From: DAOPJM01 sp964490325
GTDB taxonomy: Bacteria; Bacillota; Clostridia; Christensenellales; CAG-138
Assembly: GCA_964490325.1 (NCBI GenBank)
Contig: CAZBBX010000024.1
Location: 1 to 32,493 of the forward strand
Reading direction: 5' to 3'
Length of the DNA stretch: 32,493 nt
Each line of letters starts with the position of its first letter. Within the stretch, counting starts at the first letter, position 1. Shown piece by piece: positions 1 to 7,836 of the stretch. The position numbers were made by a program, and so were the translations under genes. Below the pieces are notes generated by a model. The model was not told the DNA's origin. It worked only from the letters and a program-made list of their open reading frames with translations, and ran no database searches.

Positions 1-731
1 AGATGCCGGGCGAGGAGGGCTATCCCGCCTACCTGTCCAGCCGTCTTGCCGAGTTCTATGAGCGGGCGGGCTTTGTCAAGGCCATCGGCTCCGAGGGACG
101 CACGGGAGCGGTCACGGCCATAGGCGCCGTGTCCCCGCCGGGCGGCGACATTTCCGAGCCTGTCTCGCAGGCCACGCTGCGCATCGTCAAGGTGTACTGG
201 GGTCTGTCGGCAAAGCTGGCCTATGCCCGCCATTTCCCGGCCATCGACTGGCTGCAGTCCTATTCGCTGTATCGCGACCGTTTGAAGGAGTGGTACAACG
301 ACAAGGTATCCCATGAATGGTCAAGCTTGGTGCAGCGCACCATGAACGTGCTGCAGGAGGAGAGCGAGCTGGACGAGATCGTCCGCTTGGTCGGCATCGA
401 CGCGCTGTCCTTCCGCGACAGGCTGACGCTCGAAGCGGCGCGCTCCATCCGCGAGGACTACCTGCACCAGAACGCCTTCCACGAGGTGGACACCTACACC
501 TCCCCGCAGAAGCAGTACTATATGCTCAAGGTCATCCTCACCGAGTATGAAAAGAGCGTGGAGGCCTTGGAGCAGGACGCACCCTTCTCCAAACTGGCGG
601 CCTTGCCCGTGCGCGAGAAGATCGGCCGCTTCAAGTACATACCCGAGGCGGAGGCCGAGGCGCAGTATCAGGCCATCCTTACAGACATCAATGACGAGAT
701 CCGCGCCATCACGGAAGGGGGCAGGGCATAA
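1..731 (+). CDS. ntpA: V-type ATP synthase subunit A, C-terminal part (5' end outside the window)
   Basis: This is the catalytic A subunit of a V/A-type rotary ATPase, which couples ATP to H+ or Na+ movement at the membrane. Only the last 240 or so residues are present: the frame is open from base 1 and the real start lies upstream. The visible part holds the conserved segment PAYLSSRLAEFYERAG, followed by the TGAVTAIGAVSPPGGD stretch typical of A subunits, and then the C-terminal helical domain. The Walker A motif must lie upstream. The TAA stop shares one base with the ATG of the B subunit gene, so the two are translationally coupled. The family call is secure; the coupling ion cannot be read from this part. 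Confidence 0.96.
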   Translation, partial: MPGEEGYPAYLSSRLAEFYERAGFVKAIGSEGRTGAVTAIGAVSPPGGDISEPVSQATLRIVKVYWGLSAKLAYARHFPAIDWLQSYSLYRDRLKEWYNDKVSHEWSSLVQRTMNVLQEESELDEIVRLVGIDALSFRDRLTLEAARSIREDYLHQNAFHEVDTYTSPQKQYYMLKVILTEYEKSVEALEQDAPFSKLAALPVREKIGRFKYIPEAEAEAQYQAILTDINDEIRAITEGGRA

Positions 732-2107
732 TGCGCAAGGAATATAAGACCATCCGAGAGGTCGTAGGCCCGCTGATGCTGGTTTCGGGCGTTTCCGGCG
801 TCAAGTATGAGGAACTGGTGGAGATCGAGGAGGCGGACGGCAGCGTCCGCAGAGGCCGCGTACTGGAGATCAACGGCGACAAGGCCATGGTGCAGCTGTT
901 TGAAGGCTCACAGGGTCTGCGCATCAGCGACAGCAAGGCAAGGTTCTTGGGTCATCCCATCGAGCTTGCCGTGGCGCCCGATATGCTTGGCCGCGTGTTC
1001 GACGGCATGGGTCGTCCCAAGGACGGCGGCGCGCCCCTCATCGCGGAGAAGCGACTGGACATCAACGGCACGCCCATGAATCCCGCCGCCCGCGACTATC
1101 CCTCCGAGTTCATTCAAACGGGCATCTCCGCCATCGACGGACTGAACACCCTGGTGCGCGGACAGAAGCTGCCCGTGTTCTCAGGCAGCGGCCTTCCCCA
1201 CGCAAACCTTGCCGCACAAATCGCAAGGCAGGCGAGGGTGCTTGGCAGCGACGAAAAGTTCGCCGTGGTGTTCGCGGCGGTCGGCATCACCTTTGAGGAG
1301 GCCGACTTTTTCACAAGCGATTTCCGTGCGACGGGAGCCATCGAGCGCACCGTGACCTTCATCAACTTGGCAAACGACCCCGCCATCGAGCGTATCGCCA
1401 CCCCGCGTATGGCGATCACGGCGGCGGAATATCTGGCGTACGAGCTGGGGATGCAGGTGTTGGTCATCATCACGGACATCACCAACTATGCAGAGGCTCT
1501 GCGCGAGGTCTCCGCAGCGCGCAAGGAGGTGCCGGGTCGCCGCGGCTATCCGGGCTACATGTACACCGACCTTGCCACCATGTATGAGCGTGCGGGACGT
1601 ATCCGCGGCAACAGTGGCTCCATCACCATGATCCCCATTCTGTCCATGCCGGAGGACGATGTGACCCATCCCATCCCCGACCTGACGGGCTACATCACCG
1701 AGGGACAGATCATCCTCTCCCGTGAGCTGCACAGAAAGGGCGTAACGCCGCCCATCAACGTGCTGCCCTCCCTGTCGCGTTTGAAGGACAAGGGCATCGG
1801 CAGGGGCAAGACCCGCGAGGATCATGCCGACACGATGAACCAGCTCTTCTCCGCATACTCCCGCGGCAAGGAGGCCAAGGAGCTGGCGGTCATTCTGGGC
1901 GACGCAGCTCTGTCCGATACGGACAAGCTCTACGCCAAGTTCGCGGACGCGTTCGAGGCGGAGTACGTTTCGCAGGGCTACTACACCGACCGTTCCATCG
2001 AGGAGACGCTCGACCTTGGCTGGAAGCTGCTGGGCATCCTGCCCAAGTCCGAACTGAAGCGTATCCGCGACGAGTACATCGAGAAATACTATCCCAAGGA
2101 GGCGTGA
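731..2107 (+). CDS. ntpB: V-type ATP synthase subunit B
   Basis: This is the non-catalytic B subunit of the V/A-type ATPase V1 head, alternating with A in the A3B3 ring. The 458-residue length is normal for the family. The N-terminal beta barrel (about 1-75) is followed by the nucleotide-binding-like core. At the Walker A position it reads SGSGLPHANLA, without the GKT signature, as expected for B subunits. DLATMYERAGRI and the GSITMIPILSMPEDDVTHPIPD stretch around residues 277-318 are diagnostic. It starts on an ATG that overlaps the A-subunit stop by one base and ends in GTGA, where its TGA overlaps the GTG start of subunit D. Nothing is broken or unusual. Confidence 0.98.
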   Translation: MRKEYKTIREVVGPLMLVSGVSGVKYEELVEIEEADGSVRRGRVLEINGDKAMVQLFEGSQGLRISDSKARFLGHPIELAVAPDMLGRVFDGMGRPKDGGAPLIAEKRLDINGTPMNPAARDYPSEFIQTGISAIDGLNTLVRGQKLPVFSGSGLPHANLAAQIARQARVLGSDEKFAVVFAAVGITFEEADFFTSDFRATGAIERTVTFINLANDPAIERIATPRMAITAAEYLAYELGMQVLVIITDITNYAEALREVSAARKEVPGRRGYPGYMYTDLATMYERAGRIRGNSGSITMIPILSMPEDDVTHPIPDLTGYITEGQIILSRELHRKGVTPPINVLPSLSRLKDKGIGRGKTREDHADTMNQLFSAYSRGKEAKELAVILGDAALSDTDKLYAKFADAFEAEYVSQGYYTDRSIEETLDLGWKLLGILPKSELKRIRDEYIEKYYPKEA

Positions 2108-2742
2108 CCGTGGCGGCCATACAGTACAAGCCAACGCGCATGGAGCTGAGCAACCTCAAAAAGAGGCTCAACGTGGCCGTGCGCGGACACAAGCTGATGA
2201 AGGACAAGCGCGACGAAATGGTGCGCCGCTTCATCGTGCTGGCAAGACGCAACAAGGTCTTGCGCGAGCAGGCCGAGGCCAAGCTGGAGATCGCCATGAA
2301 AAGCTTTGTGCTGGCGCGAGCCATGATGAGTCAGGACGAGCTGGACGAGGCGCTGCTGTATCCGGCGCGGCGGATCGCCGTGGAGGCGGACAAGCAGAAC
2401 ATCCTCTCCTTGACGGTGCCCAAGCTCAGCATGAACGCGTACACCGCGTTCGTGTATCCCTACGGCTTCATGTCCACGGGAGCGGATCTGGACGCGGCCG
2501 TGCAGGCGCTGGCGGACGCTTTGCCCCTGCTGCTGGAGCTGGCGGAGGTCGAAAAGGCGTGTTCGCAGCTTGCGGACGAGATCGAAAAGACCCGCCGCCG
2601 CGTCAACGCGCTGGAGTATGTCATGATCCCGCAGTTTGAGGAGGCCATCCGCGCCATCCGCATGAAGCTGGACGAGAACGAGCGCGGCAACCTGACCCGC
2701 CTGATGAAGACCAAGGACATGCTGGCGGCGGAACGAGAATAG
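2104..2742 (+). CDS. ntpD: V-type ATP synthase subunit D (central stalk)
   Basis: Subunit D forms the central rotor shaft that transmits torque between the A3B3 head and the membrane ring. The 212-residue protein is mostly long amphipathic helix, with the typical beginning PTRMELSNLKKRLNVAVRGHKLMKDKRDEM and a C-terminal coiled coil (about 140-205). The start is a GTG at 2104 that overlaps the subunit B stop by four bases (GTGA); a second GTG at 2110 is possible, but the coupled site is preferred. A GC hairpin follows 16 bases after the stop. It is the last gene of the A-B-D block, so other subunits (I, K, E, C, F) should lie upstream of the window. Confidence 0.97.
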   Translation: MTVAAIQYKPTRMELSNLKKRLNVAVRGHKLMKDKRDEMVRRFIVLARRNKVLREQAEAKLEIAMKSFVLARAMMSQDELDEALLYPARRIAVEADKQNILSLTVPKLSMNAYTAFVYPYGFMSTGADLDAAVQALADALPLLLELAEVEKACSQLADEIEKTRRRVNALEYVMIPQFEEAIRAIRMKLDENERGNLTRLMKTKDMLAAERE

Positions 2743-2757
2743 CAAAGATCAACCACA

Positions 2758-2782
2758 AAGGGGGCGCGCTTGCGCCCCTTCT
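2758..2782 (+). terminator. Hairpin after the V-ATPase operon
   Basis: A GC-rich stem (GGGGCGC pairing with GCGCCCC, loop GCTT) lies 16 bases downstream of ntpD. The tail is CTTGCTG and not a proper T-run, so termination may be weak. The next gene is convergent. Confidence 0.55.
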
Positions 2783-2828
2783 TGCTGCATTCCGTTTGAC
2801 GGCCGATGAAACGAGAATACCAAACTAT

Positions 2829-2862
2829 AAAAAAGGTGCAGTCGGATCGCTTCGGCTGCACC
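2829..2862 (-). terminator. Intrinsic terminator of the DUF4349 gene
   Basis: Read on the minus strand, GGTGCAG and CTGCACC close a stem extended by CG and wobble pairs, followed immediately by six T. It lies about 35 bases past the stop of the 2897-3973 gene. Confidence 0.85.
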
Positions 2863-2896
2863 CATTCTTACAATTTAGGTTAGGATCGCGGGGAAC

Positions 2897-3973
2897 TTAG
2901 TTTGTCGGCACATCCTCGTTAGTGGGCTGCTCGGCGACCGCTTCCGCCTGCACATCCACAGCCTTTGCACCCTGCTTTTGCGCCCTCTTGGCAGCCTTCC
3001 TTGCTTCCTTCTCGGCGGCGCGCTTTGCGCGGCGCGCACGGCGCTTCTTACCGCCGCGGCAGAGGGCAACGATGCCCACCGTGATACCGCCAAGGATGAT
3101 GACCCACACAAGGATGGTCGGGAAGTTGCCCGTGAACCAGATGAAGAAGCTCACAAAGCCGTCCGCCACGTCCGTCAAGCTCTCGTTGAAGCGGCGGCCG
3201 ATCTCCTCCCAAGTGCCTTCCTCCGCCACGACGGTCTCGCGCTCGACCTCGCTGATCTCCATGCTCACGGTGCTGTAGCTGATCAGATCGTCATAGCTGC
3301 GCTTGGTGGCTTCGTAGGATTCGATCTCGTAGTTGACCTCGCTCAAGCGGCTTTGCACCGTGATGAGATCCTCCACGGTCTCGGCCTTGGCAAGGATGGC
3401 AAGCAGGCTGTCCCGCTCGGTGTTCAGCGCGGTCAGGCGCGCTTCCACGTCCACATACTGCGCGGTCACATCGTTGACGGAGACATTGCGGCTGGTGATG
3501 TTGCCCATGCCGTCCACGGCGTTGACAAAGCTGTCCAGCGCGTTGGCGGGGATGCGCACGGTGACGCTCGTATAGCGCAGACCCGCTGCGTTTGCGTAGC
3601 TCCTGCCCGTGCTGTAGCTGTTCTGCACATAGCCGCCCAGCTCCGTGACCTTGGCGTTCAGCGCCTCCATGAAGGCGTCGTACTCTAAGGTCTGCACATA
3701 CAAAGAGGCGTTATAGATGAGCTTGCGCCCCGCTTCCACCGTCCCGCTCATCAAGGCGTTGTCGGTGCTGTTGAGCGCCTCGTCCTTCTCACTGTAGGCG
3801 TACGGCTCCTCCGCCGCCGCGTTCTGCGTCGTTACAAAGGAAGCAGAACCGCCGTCATAGCCCATGGCGTCCATCGACGCATCGTTCTTTGACGCGGCGC
3901 AGCCCGCAAGCAGCGCGACAGCAAGGCTCAACGCAAGCGCAAGCGTCACTCCCCTAAACAATTTCCGTTTCAT
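2897..3973 (-). CDS. DUF4349 domain-containing lipoprotein
   Basis: An exported, membrane-anchored protein of 358 residues. The chosen ATG at 3973 has GGGAGG six bases upstream and opens a lipoprotein signal peptide (MKRKLFRG, hydrophobic run, then lipobox LLAGC with Cys25). An in-frame start at 4048 would only add a non-signal extension. After a low-complexity linker the DUF4349 core (about 70-290) has the usual features: LIYNASLYVQ, a VTVRIPANALDSFVNAV segment, and a helical hairpin (YVDVEARLTALNTERDSLLAIL and VEDLITVQSRLSEVNYEIESY) likely to form a coiled coil. A transmembrane helix (FPTILVWVIILGGITVGIVAL) and a very basic Lys/Arg/Ala-rich tail end it. The biochemical role of the family is not established. 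Confidence 0.9.
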   Translation of the reverse strand: MKRKLFRGVTLALALSLAVALLAGCAASKNDASMDAMGYDGGSASFVTTQNAAAEEPYAYSEKDEALNSTDNALMSGTVEAGRKLIYNASLYVQTLEYDAFMEALNAKVTELGGYVQNSYSTGRSYANAAGLRYTSVTVRIPANALDSFVNAVDGMGNITSRNVSVNDVTAQYVDVEARLTALNTERDSLLAILAKAETVEDLITVQSRLSEVNYEIESYEATKRSYDDLISYSTVSMEISEVERETVVAEEGTWEEIGRRFNESLTDVADGFVSFFIWFTGNFPTILVWVIILGGITVGIVALCRGGKKRRARRAKRAAEKEARKAAKRAQKQGAKAVDVQAEAVAEQPTNEDVPTN

Positions 3974-4007
3974 ACCGTACCTCCCAACGTTTCTACCCAT
4001 AATACCG

Positions 4008-4032
4008 AAAAAAGGCCGCTTTGGTTGCGGTC
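4008..4032 (-). terminator. Probable terminator of the serine dehydratase operon
   Basis: On the minus strand a short stem (CCGC with GCGG, plus an outer pair across a mismatch; loop AACCAAA) is followed by six T. It lies about 45 bases after the sdaAA stop and before the DUF4349 gene on the same strand. Confidence 0.6.
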
Positions 4033-4078
4033 TTGAACCCAAAAACAAGGGTTTTTGAGGGAAATTACACAGGTTTCG

Positions 4079-4966
4079 CTATTGGCGGCGCTTTACAAAG
4101 GCGGCCACGCGCTTGCCGGTGGGCGTTGCCGCAAGGCCTCCCTTGGCGGTCTCGCGGTATTCGGGTCTTAGGTCGCGTCCCACCGCCAGCATGGCGGAGA
4201 CCACCTCGTCAAAGGGGATGAGGCTGGTGATGCCGCAGAGCGTCATGTCCGCGCAGAGCATGGCGTTGACCGCGCCCAAGGCGTTGCGTTTGATGCAGGG
4301 GCATTCCACCAGTCCCGCCACGGGGTCGCACACGAGTCCCAGCACGTTCTTGATGGTCATGGCAGCCGCGTCCAGCACCTGCGCGGGATCGCCGCCCGAC
4401 AGCTCGACCAGCGCGCCCGCCGCCATCGCCGCGCCCACGCCCGTTTCTGCCTGACAGCCGCCGTCCGCGCCCGAGATGGTGGCGTTCTTAGCAAAGAGAT
4501 AGCCAATGGCGCCCGCCGTGAACAGACCGCGCACCAGCTGCTCGTCCGTCCAGTCGCGGGTGAGCGCGCACTCGAGCAGCACGCCGGGCAGGATGCCGCT
4601 TGCCCCCGCCGTAGGCGCCGCTACGATGCGTCCCATCGCCGCGTTGACCTCTACCACCGCCATGGAGGAGGCTGCGGCTCGCGCCGCGTTCGCGCCCGAA
4701 AAGGGCTCGTGCTTGGCATAGCGGAACAGGCGCATCGCCTCGCCGCCCGAAAGGGTGCTGACCGATTCCACCTTTTCCATCAGACCGCGCTGCACGGCCT
4801 CGCGCATGACGGTCAAATTTTCGTACATTTCCTGCTCGATCGCTTCGCGGCTGCGCTCACCAAGCGTCAGCTCACGGCGCAGCATCGCCTCGCTGATGGG
4901 GATATCCTCCTCCGCGCAGAAGCTTATCAGATTGGCGCCGCTTTCAAAGGCTTTTCCGGGGCTCAT
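4079..4966 (-). CDS. sdaAA: L-serine ammonia-lyase, iron-sulfur-dependent, alpha subunit
   Basis: The alpha (catalytic) subunit of the oxygen-sensitive [4Fe-4S] L-serine dehydratase, which converts L-serine to pyruvate and ammonia in the cytoplasm. The 295-residue length is normal. Conserved blocks include VNAAMGRIVAAPTAGASGILPGVL, the ATISGADGGCQAETGVGAAMAAGAL block and the cysteine-bearing VCDPVAGLVECPCIKRN motif that contributes cluster ligands. The ATG at 4966 has GGAAGG just upstream. It lies 21 bases downstream of sdaAB on the same strand, so the two are co-transcribed as a beta-alpha pair, the usual Bacillota arrangement. The enzyme feeds serine into pyruvate metabolism and releases ammonia. 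Confidence 0.97.
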   Translation of the reverse strand: MSPGKAFESGANLISFCAEEDIPISEAMLRRELTLGERSREAIEQEMYENLTVMREAVQRGLMEKVESVSTLSGGEAMRLFRYAKHEPFSGANAARAAASSMAVVEVNAAMGRIVAAPTAGASGILPGVLLECALTRDWTDEQLVRGLFTAGAIGYLFAKNATISGADGGCQAETGVGAAMAAGALVELSGGDPAQVLDAAAMTIKNVLGLVCDPVAGLVECPCIKRNALGAVNAMLCADMTLCGITSLIPFDEVVSAMLAVGRDLRPEYRETAKGGLAATPTGKRVAAFVKRRQ

Positions 4967-4987
4967 GCTTTCCTTCCTTTCGTGCGA

Positions 4988-5650
4988 TCAGACCGCGTAC
5001 AGCTGAGAGATACTGGGGCAAAGTCCCGTGATGATGCGCTGCATCTCGGGCGTGACGGGGGTGTCCGTCTCGATGCACATGTACGCGTCCTCGCCCTTGC
5101 CGTGGCGGAACACGCGCATGAAGGCGATGTTGATATGCAGCTGCGCCAGCACATGCGACACCTCGGCAATGACGCCGGGTTCATCGCGATGGCGCACGAT
5201 GATGGTGGGATAGTCGCCGCTCAGCTCGACCTCCAACCCGTTGATCTCGGTGATGAGGATGTTGCCGCCGCCAACGGAGCGGCCGATGACCTCGGTGACG
5301 CTTTCGTCCTCGGCGGTGACGCGGATATGCACGGTGTTGGGGTGACGCGGCGTCTCGTCGGAGTACTCAAAATCCACCAGCACGCCTTGCTCGCGTGCCA
5401 GTTCATACGCGTTCTTGATGCGGGCGTCATCGGGCAGCAGGCCCAAAATGCCCGCGATCAGGGCTTTGTCCGTGCCGTGCCCCTTGCCCGTCTCCGCAAA
5501 GGAGCCGTACAGGGTGAACAGCACCTCTGAAACGGGCTTGCCCACGATGCGTCTTGCGATGTAGGCAAGGCGCACCGCGCCCGCCGTATGCGAGCTGGAC
5601 GGCCCCGTCATGCGCGGGCCTACGATGTCGAACACCGACAGCGATTCCAT
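4988..5650 (-). CDS. sdaAB: L-serine ammonia-lyase, iron-sulfur-dependent, beta subunit
   Basis: The beta subunit of the two-component L-serine dehydratase, 220 residues. The start at 5650 (MESLSVFDIVGPRMTGPSSSH) is chosen because GGAGGT sits four bases upstream and the family begins here; the frame stays open further upstream, but that part is the RNA leader. The N-terminal domain carries the SSSHTAG motif and GSFAETGKGHGTDKAL. A C-terminal ACT domain (about 147-220, starting IIVRHRDEPGVIAEV) suggests amino-acid binding. Upstream on the same strand lies a strong terminator-like hairpin and then the SRP RNA gene, so expression may depend on read-through past that hairpin or on an unseen internal promoter. 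Confidence 0.97.
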   Translation of the reverse strand: MESLSVFDIVGPRMTGPSSSHTAGAVRLAYIARRIVGKPVSEVLFTLYGSFAETGKGHGTDKALIAGILGLLPDDARIKNAYELAREQGVLVDFEYSDETPRHPNTVHIRVTAEDESVTEVIGRSVGGGNILITEINGLEVELSGDYPTIIVRHRDEPGVIAEVSHVLAQLHINIAFMRVFRHGKGEDAYMCIETDTPVTPEMQRIITGLCPSISQLYAV

Positions 5651-5682
5651 GTTGACCTCCGATACCTTCCTGTTGCAGCCGC

Positions 5683-5713
5683 AAAAAAAGATCGAAAGGC
5701 TGCCCCTTCGATC
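5683..5713 (-). terminator. Strong intrinsic terminator, or attenuator, just upstream of sdaAB
   Basis: Minus strand: GATCGAAGGG pairs with CCTTTCGATC around a GCAG loop (ten pairs, one of them G-T) and is followed by seven T. It ends about 30 bases before the sdaAB ATG, inside any transcript that reaches sdaAB from the ffs side. It may end the SRP RNA transcript, attenuate sdaAB, or do both. An upstream segment (about 5760-5775) is complementary to its 5' arm. Confidence 0.8.
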
Positions 5714-5821
5714 CGATCGACACGCCTCCCGTCGGTCCGTCCCGTCGGGACGCAAACGGGATCGACAAGGGCGCTTTTTGTATGCGGCAAGCGCGGACAA
5801 GGCCGCGCCGTGATCCGAAGA

Positions 5822-6092
5822 AATGCCGTACACCCATCCTTCGACGAAAACCTACCGGCGGTCGTCCGATCGGTGGCTCCTTTCAGGTTTCTCCGCGGCA
5901 CATCGAAAATTCCGCTTAGTGCTGCTTCCGTCAGGATCTGACACGATTCACAGCTTTCGATTGCACGGGACCCGACGATCGACGCTCCGTGTCGGAACCG
6001 GACCCGACAGGGTATCGCCTTGGGACGGGGATTCAGCCTCGCTGCAGCGGATTGCGAGTACAGGGCACCGCTAACTCCCCGCTTAGTACGGC
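5822..6092 (-). ncRNA. ffs: Signal recognition particle RNA, large bacterial type
   Basis: Read on the minus strand, this non-coding stretch matches the Bacillus/Clostridium scRNA. It has the Alu-domain 5' part (GGGGAGTTAGCGGTGCCCTG, then TACTCGCAATCCGCT and AGCGAGGC) and the S-domain helix-8 signature (GTCAGATCC, tetraloop TGAC, GGAAGCAGCA, then TAAGCGG and TGTGCCGC). The ends pair: GCCGTAC at 6092-6086 with GTACGGC at 5831-5825, giving about 270 nucleotides, close to the B. subtilis length. A sigma-A promoter lies at the right distance. The apical loop is of the URRC type (UGAC) instead of the common GGAA. The RNA binds Ffh and targets ribosomes making membrane and secreted proteins. Short ORFs here are not genes. 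Confidence 0.95.
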
Positions 6093-6098
6093 TTGTAC

Positions 6099-6126
6099 AT
6101 TGTATCATATCGCAAACATTTTGCAA
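6099..6126 (-). promoter_or_regulatory. Sigma-A promoter of the SRP RNA gene
   Basis: TTGCAA (6126-6121) and TACAAT (6104-6099) are separated by 16 bases. The predicted start, about seven bases past the -10, coincides with the paired 5' end of the RNA at 6092. Confidence 0.85.
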
Positions 6127-6189
6127 GAGGCAAATTGCACCGACCAAGGGCAGCCGTGCGCCGATGAGGGTTAAAAAGCGGGGTCGAGC

Positions 6190-6219
6190 TTGACAGACGC
6201 GGGGAAGGTAGGCTATACT
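6190..6219 (+). promoter_or_regulatory. Sigma-A promoter of the NCS2 permease gene
   Basis: TTGACA (6190-6195) and TATACT (6214-6219) with an 18-base spacer. The leader to the ATG at 6300 is about 75 bases and includes a small stem (CGTGAT with ATCACG) before the purine-rich ribosome site. I recognise no known riboswitch in it. Confidence 0.8.
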
Positions 6220-6299
6220 TTGGGTGTCAGATCCTGCAAAAACGGAAAGAAGCAGCGTGATCTATCGGACGATTTCATCACGGAAAGGCGGATATTTCT

Positions 6300-7724
6300 A
6301 TGCGTATCCGATCGGGTTCCCCTGAGGCTCTGTTCCGCTTAGACGGAATTCCTCCCCTTGGGGAGGCCTTTTCTTTAGCGCTCCAGCATGTGGTGGCGCT
6401 CATCGTGGGCTGCGTGACGCCTGCCATCATCGTGGCGAACGCAGCGGGCTTGGCGCAGGCCGACCGCGTGATCCTCATTCAGGCGGCGCTGACGGTCTCC
6501 GCCGTCTCCACGCTGTTCCAGCTGTTCCCCATACGGCGAAAGTGGCTGCGCTTCGGCGCGGGGCTGCCCATCATCATGGGCATCAGCTTCGCCTATGTAC
6601 CCAGCATGCAGGCCATTGCGGGACAGGAGGGCGGCATGGCCATGATCGCGGGGGCGATGCTCATCGGCGGCGCGGTGGCGCTCATCATTGGCTTCTTCGT
6701 CAAGTATATCCGCAGGTTTTTCCCGCCGCTCATCACGGGTACGGTGGTCTTCACCATCGGCCTGTCCCTGTATCCCACGGCCATCAACTACATGGCGGGG
6801 GGCGCCGCCAACACCTATGATCTGGTCGTGGGCGTCAAGGGGCTGTCCGAGGCGCTGGTCTACGGCTCTTGGCAAAACTGGGTCGTCGCCATCTTTACCC
6901 TGGTCGTGGTGGTGACGCTCAACAACTTTGGAAAGGGAATCCTAAAGCTTGCCTCCATCCTCATCGGCATGGCGGCGGGCTACCTGCTGGCCGCCTGCTT
7001 CGGCATGGTCAACTTTGCCGAGATCTCCCAAGCGGGCTGGTTTGCGCTGCCGCAGCCGCTGCACTTTGGCATACAGTTCGATCTTGCCGCCTGCGTCACG
7101 ATAGGGCTTTTGTTTGCCATCAACTCCATACAGGCCATAGGCGACTTTACCGCCACCACGGTGGGAGGCTTGGGACGAGAGCCCACCACCGCCGAGCTGC
7201 AGGGCGGCATCGTCTGCTACGGGGCGCTCAACATGATAAGCGCTCTGTTCTGCGGCCTGCCCACGGCGACCTATTCGCAAAACGTGGGCATCGTGTCCAC
7301 CACCAAGGTGGTCAACCGCATCGTCATCGCCATGGCGGCGGGGCTGATCCTTTTAGCGGGGCTGCTGCCCAAGTTCTCCGCCATATTGACCACCATCCCG
7401 CAATGCGTGCTGGGCGGCGCCACCATCACCGTGTTTTCAAGCATCGCCATGACGGGCATGAAGCTGCTGACAAAGGACGGCTTGAGCTCACGCAGCTGCG
7501 CCATCGTCGGCCTGTCCGCCGCGTTGGGCGTGGGGGTCGCGCAGGCGTCGGACTCCATCGCCATGCTGCCCGAGACCGTGACCATCATCATCGGCAAGTC
7601 TCCCGTGGTGCTGGCAACGCTTGTGGCGATCGTGCTGAACCTGATCCTGCCCAAGGAAAAGAAGGAGCAGGAGGAAGCCATCGAGGAGCCGCAGGAGGGC
7701 GCAGAGCAGGAAACGAAGGCGTAA
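6300..7724 (+). CDS. NCS2 family nucleobase permease (xanthine/uric acid type)
   Basis: A polytopic inner-membrane transporter of 474 residues taking up a purine or related nucleobase with a cation. The N-terminal block IPPLGEAFSLALQHVVALIVGCVTPAIIV is the standard NCS2 beginning. Further hallmarks are RFGAGLPIIMGISFAYV, the long TGTVVFTIGLSLYPTAINYMAGG block, INSIQAIGDFTATT (the first transport-site region in TM8) and GLPTATYSQNVGIVSTTKVVNR (the second, TM10). About 12-14 hydrophobic segments are visible, with a short acidic tail. The resemblance is to the xanthine/uric acid branch more than to the uracil branch, but substrate is inference. A GC-rich hairpin plus T-rich tract lies inside codons 18-26. 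Confidence 0.93.
   Translation: MRIRSGSPEALFRLDGIPPLGEAFSLALQHVVALIVGCVTPAIIVANAAGLAQADRVILIQAALTVSAVSTLFQLFPIRRKWLRFGAGLPIIMGISFAYVPSMQAIAGQEGGMAMIAGAMLIGGAVALIIGFFVKYIRRFFPPLITGTVVFTIGLSLYPTAINYMAGGAANTYDLVVGVKGLSEALVYGSWQNWVVAIFTLVVVVTLNNFGKGILKLASILIGMAAGYLLAACFGMVNFAEISQAGWFALPQPLHFGIQFDLAACVTIGLLFAINSIQAIGDFTATTVGGLGREPTTAELQGGIVCYGALNMISALFCGLPTATYSQNVGIVSTTKVVNRIVIAMAAGLILLAGLLPKFSAILTTIPQCVLGGATITVFSSIAMTGMKLLTKDGLSSRSCAIVGLSAALGVGVAQASDSIAMLPETVTIIIGKSPVVLATLVAIVLNLILPKEKKEQEEAIEEPQEGAEQETKA
6351..6376 (+). promoter_or_regulatory. Terminator-like hairpin inside the 5' end of the permease coding region
   Basis: CCTCCCC, loop TT, GGGGAGG is a perfect inverted repeat followed by CCTTTTCTTT. 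It lies about 50 bases into the coding sequence, in a segment coding for conserved residues. It could pause or attenuate transcription, or be a by-product of the codons used. Confidence 0.4.
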
Positions 7725-7745
7725 AGCACCGCAAAAACAAAGCAC

Positions 7746-7770
7746 AAAAAAAGGCCGCCCGAGGGTGGCC
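7746..7770 (-). terminator. Intrinsic terminator of the rpsF-ssb-rpsR operon
   Basis: Minus strand: GGCCACCC pairs with GGGCGGCC (one G-T pair) and is followed by seven T. It lies about 60 bases after the rpsR stop. Confidence 0.88.
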
Positions 7771-7809
7771 TTCGCTATGCGGTCTTTCAAGAGGGTCGTT
7801 GTTTTTGGG

Positions 7810-7836
7810 AGCTTCGCCTTGGCGAAGCTTATCTTT
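7810..7836 (+). terminator. Hairpin terminating the permease transcript
   Basis: AGCTTCGCC, loop TT, GGCGAAGCT is a perfect nine-pair stem followed by TATCTTTCT on the plus strand. It abuts the rpsR stop codon of the convergent operon, so it also forms in that mRNA. Confidence 0.6.

Noticed and set aside
5588..6174. Several short ORFs on both strands
   Set aside because: They overlap the SRP RNA gene and its flanks; the RNA signatures and promoter explain the sequence.
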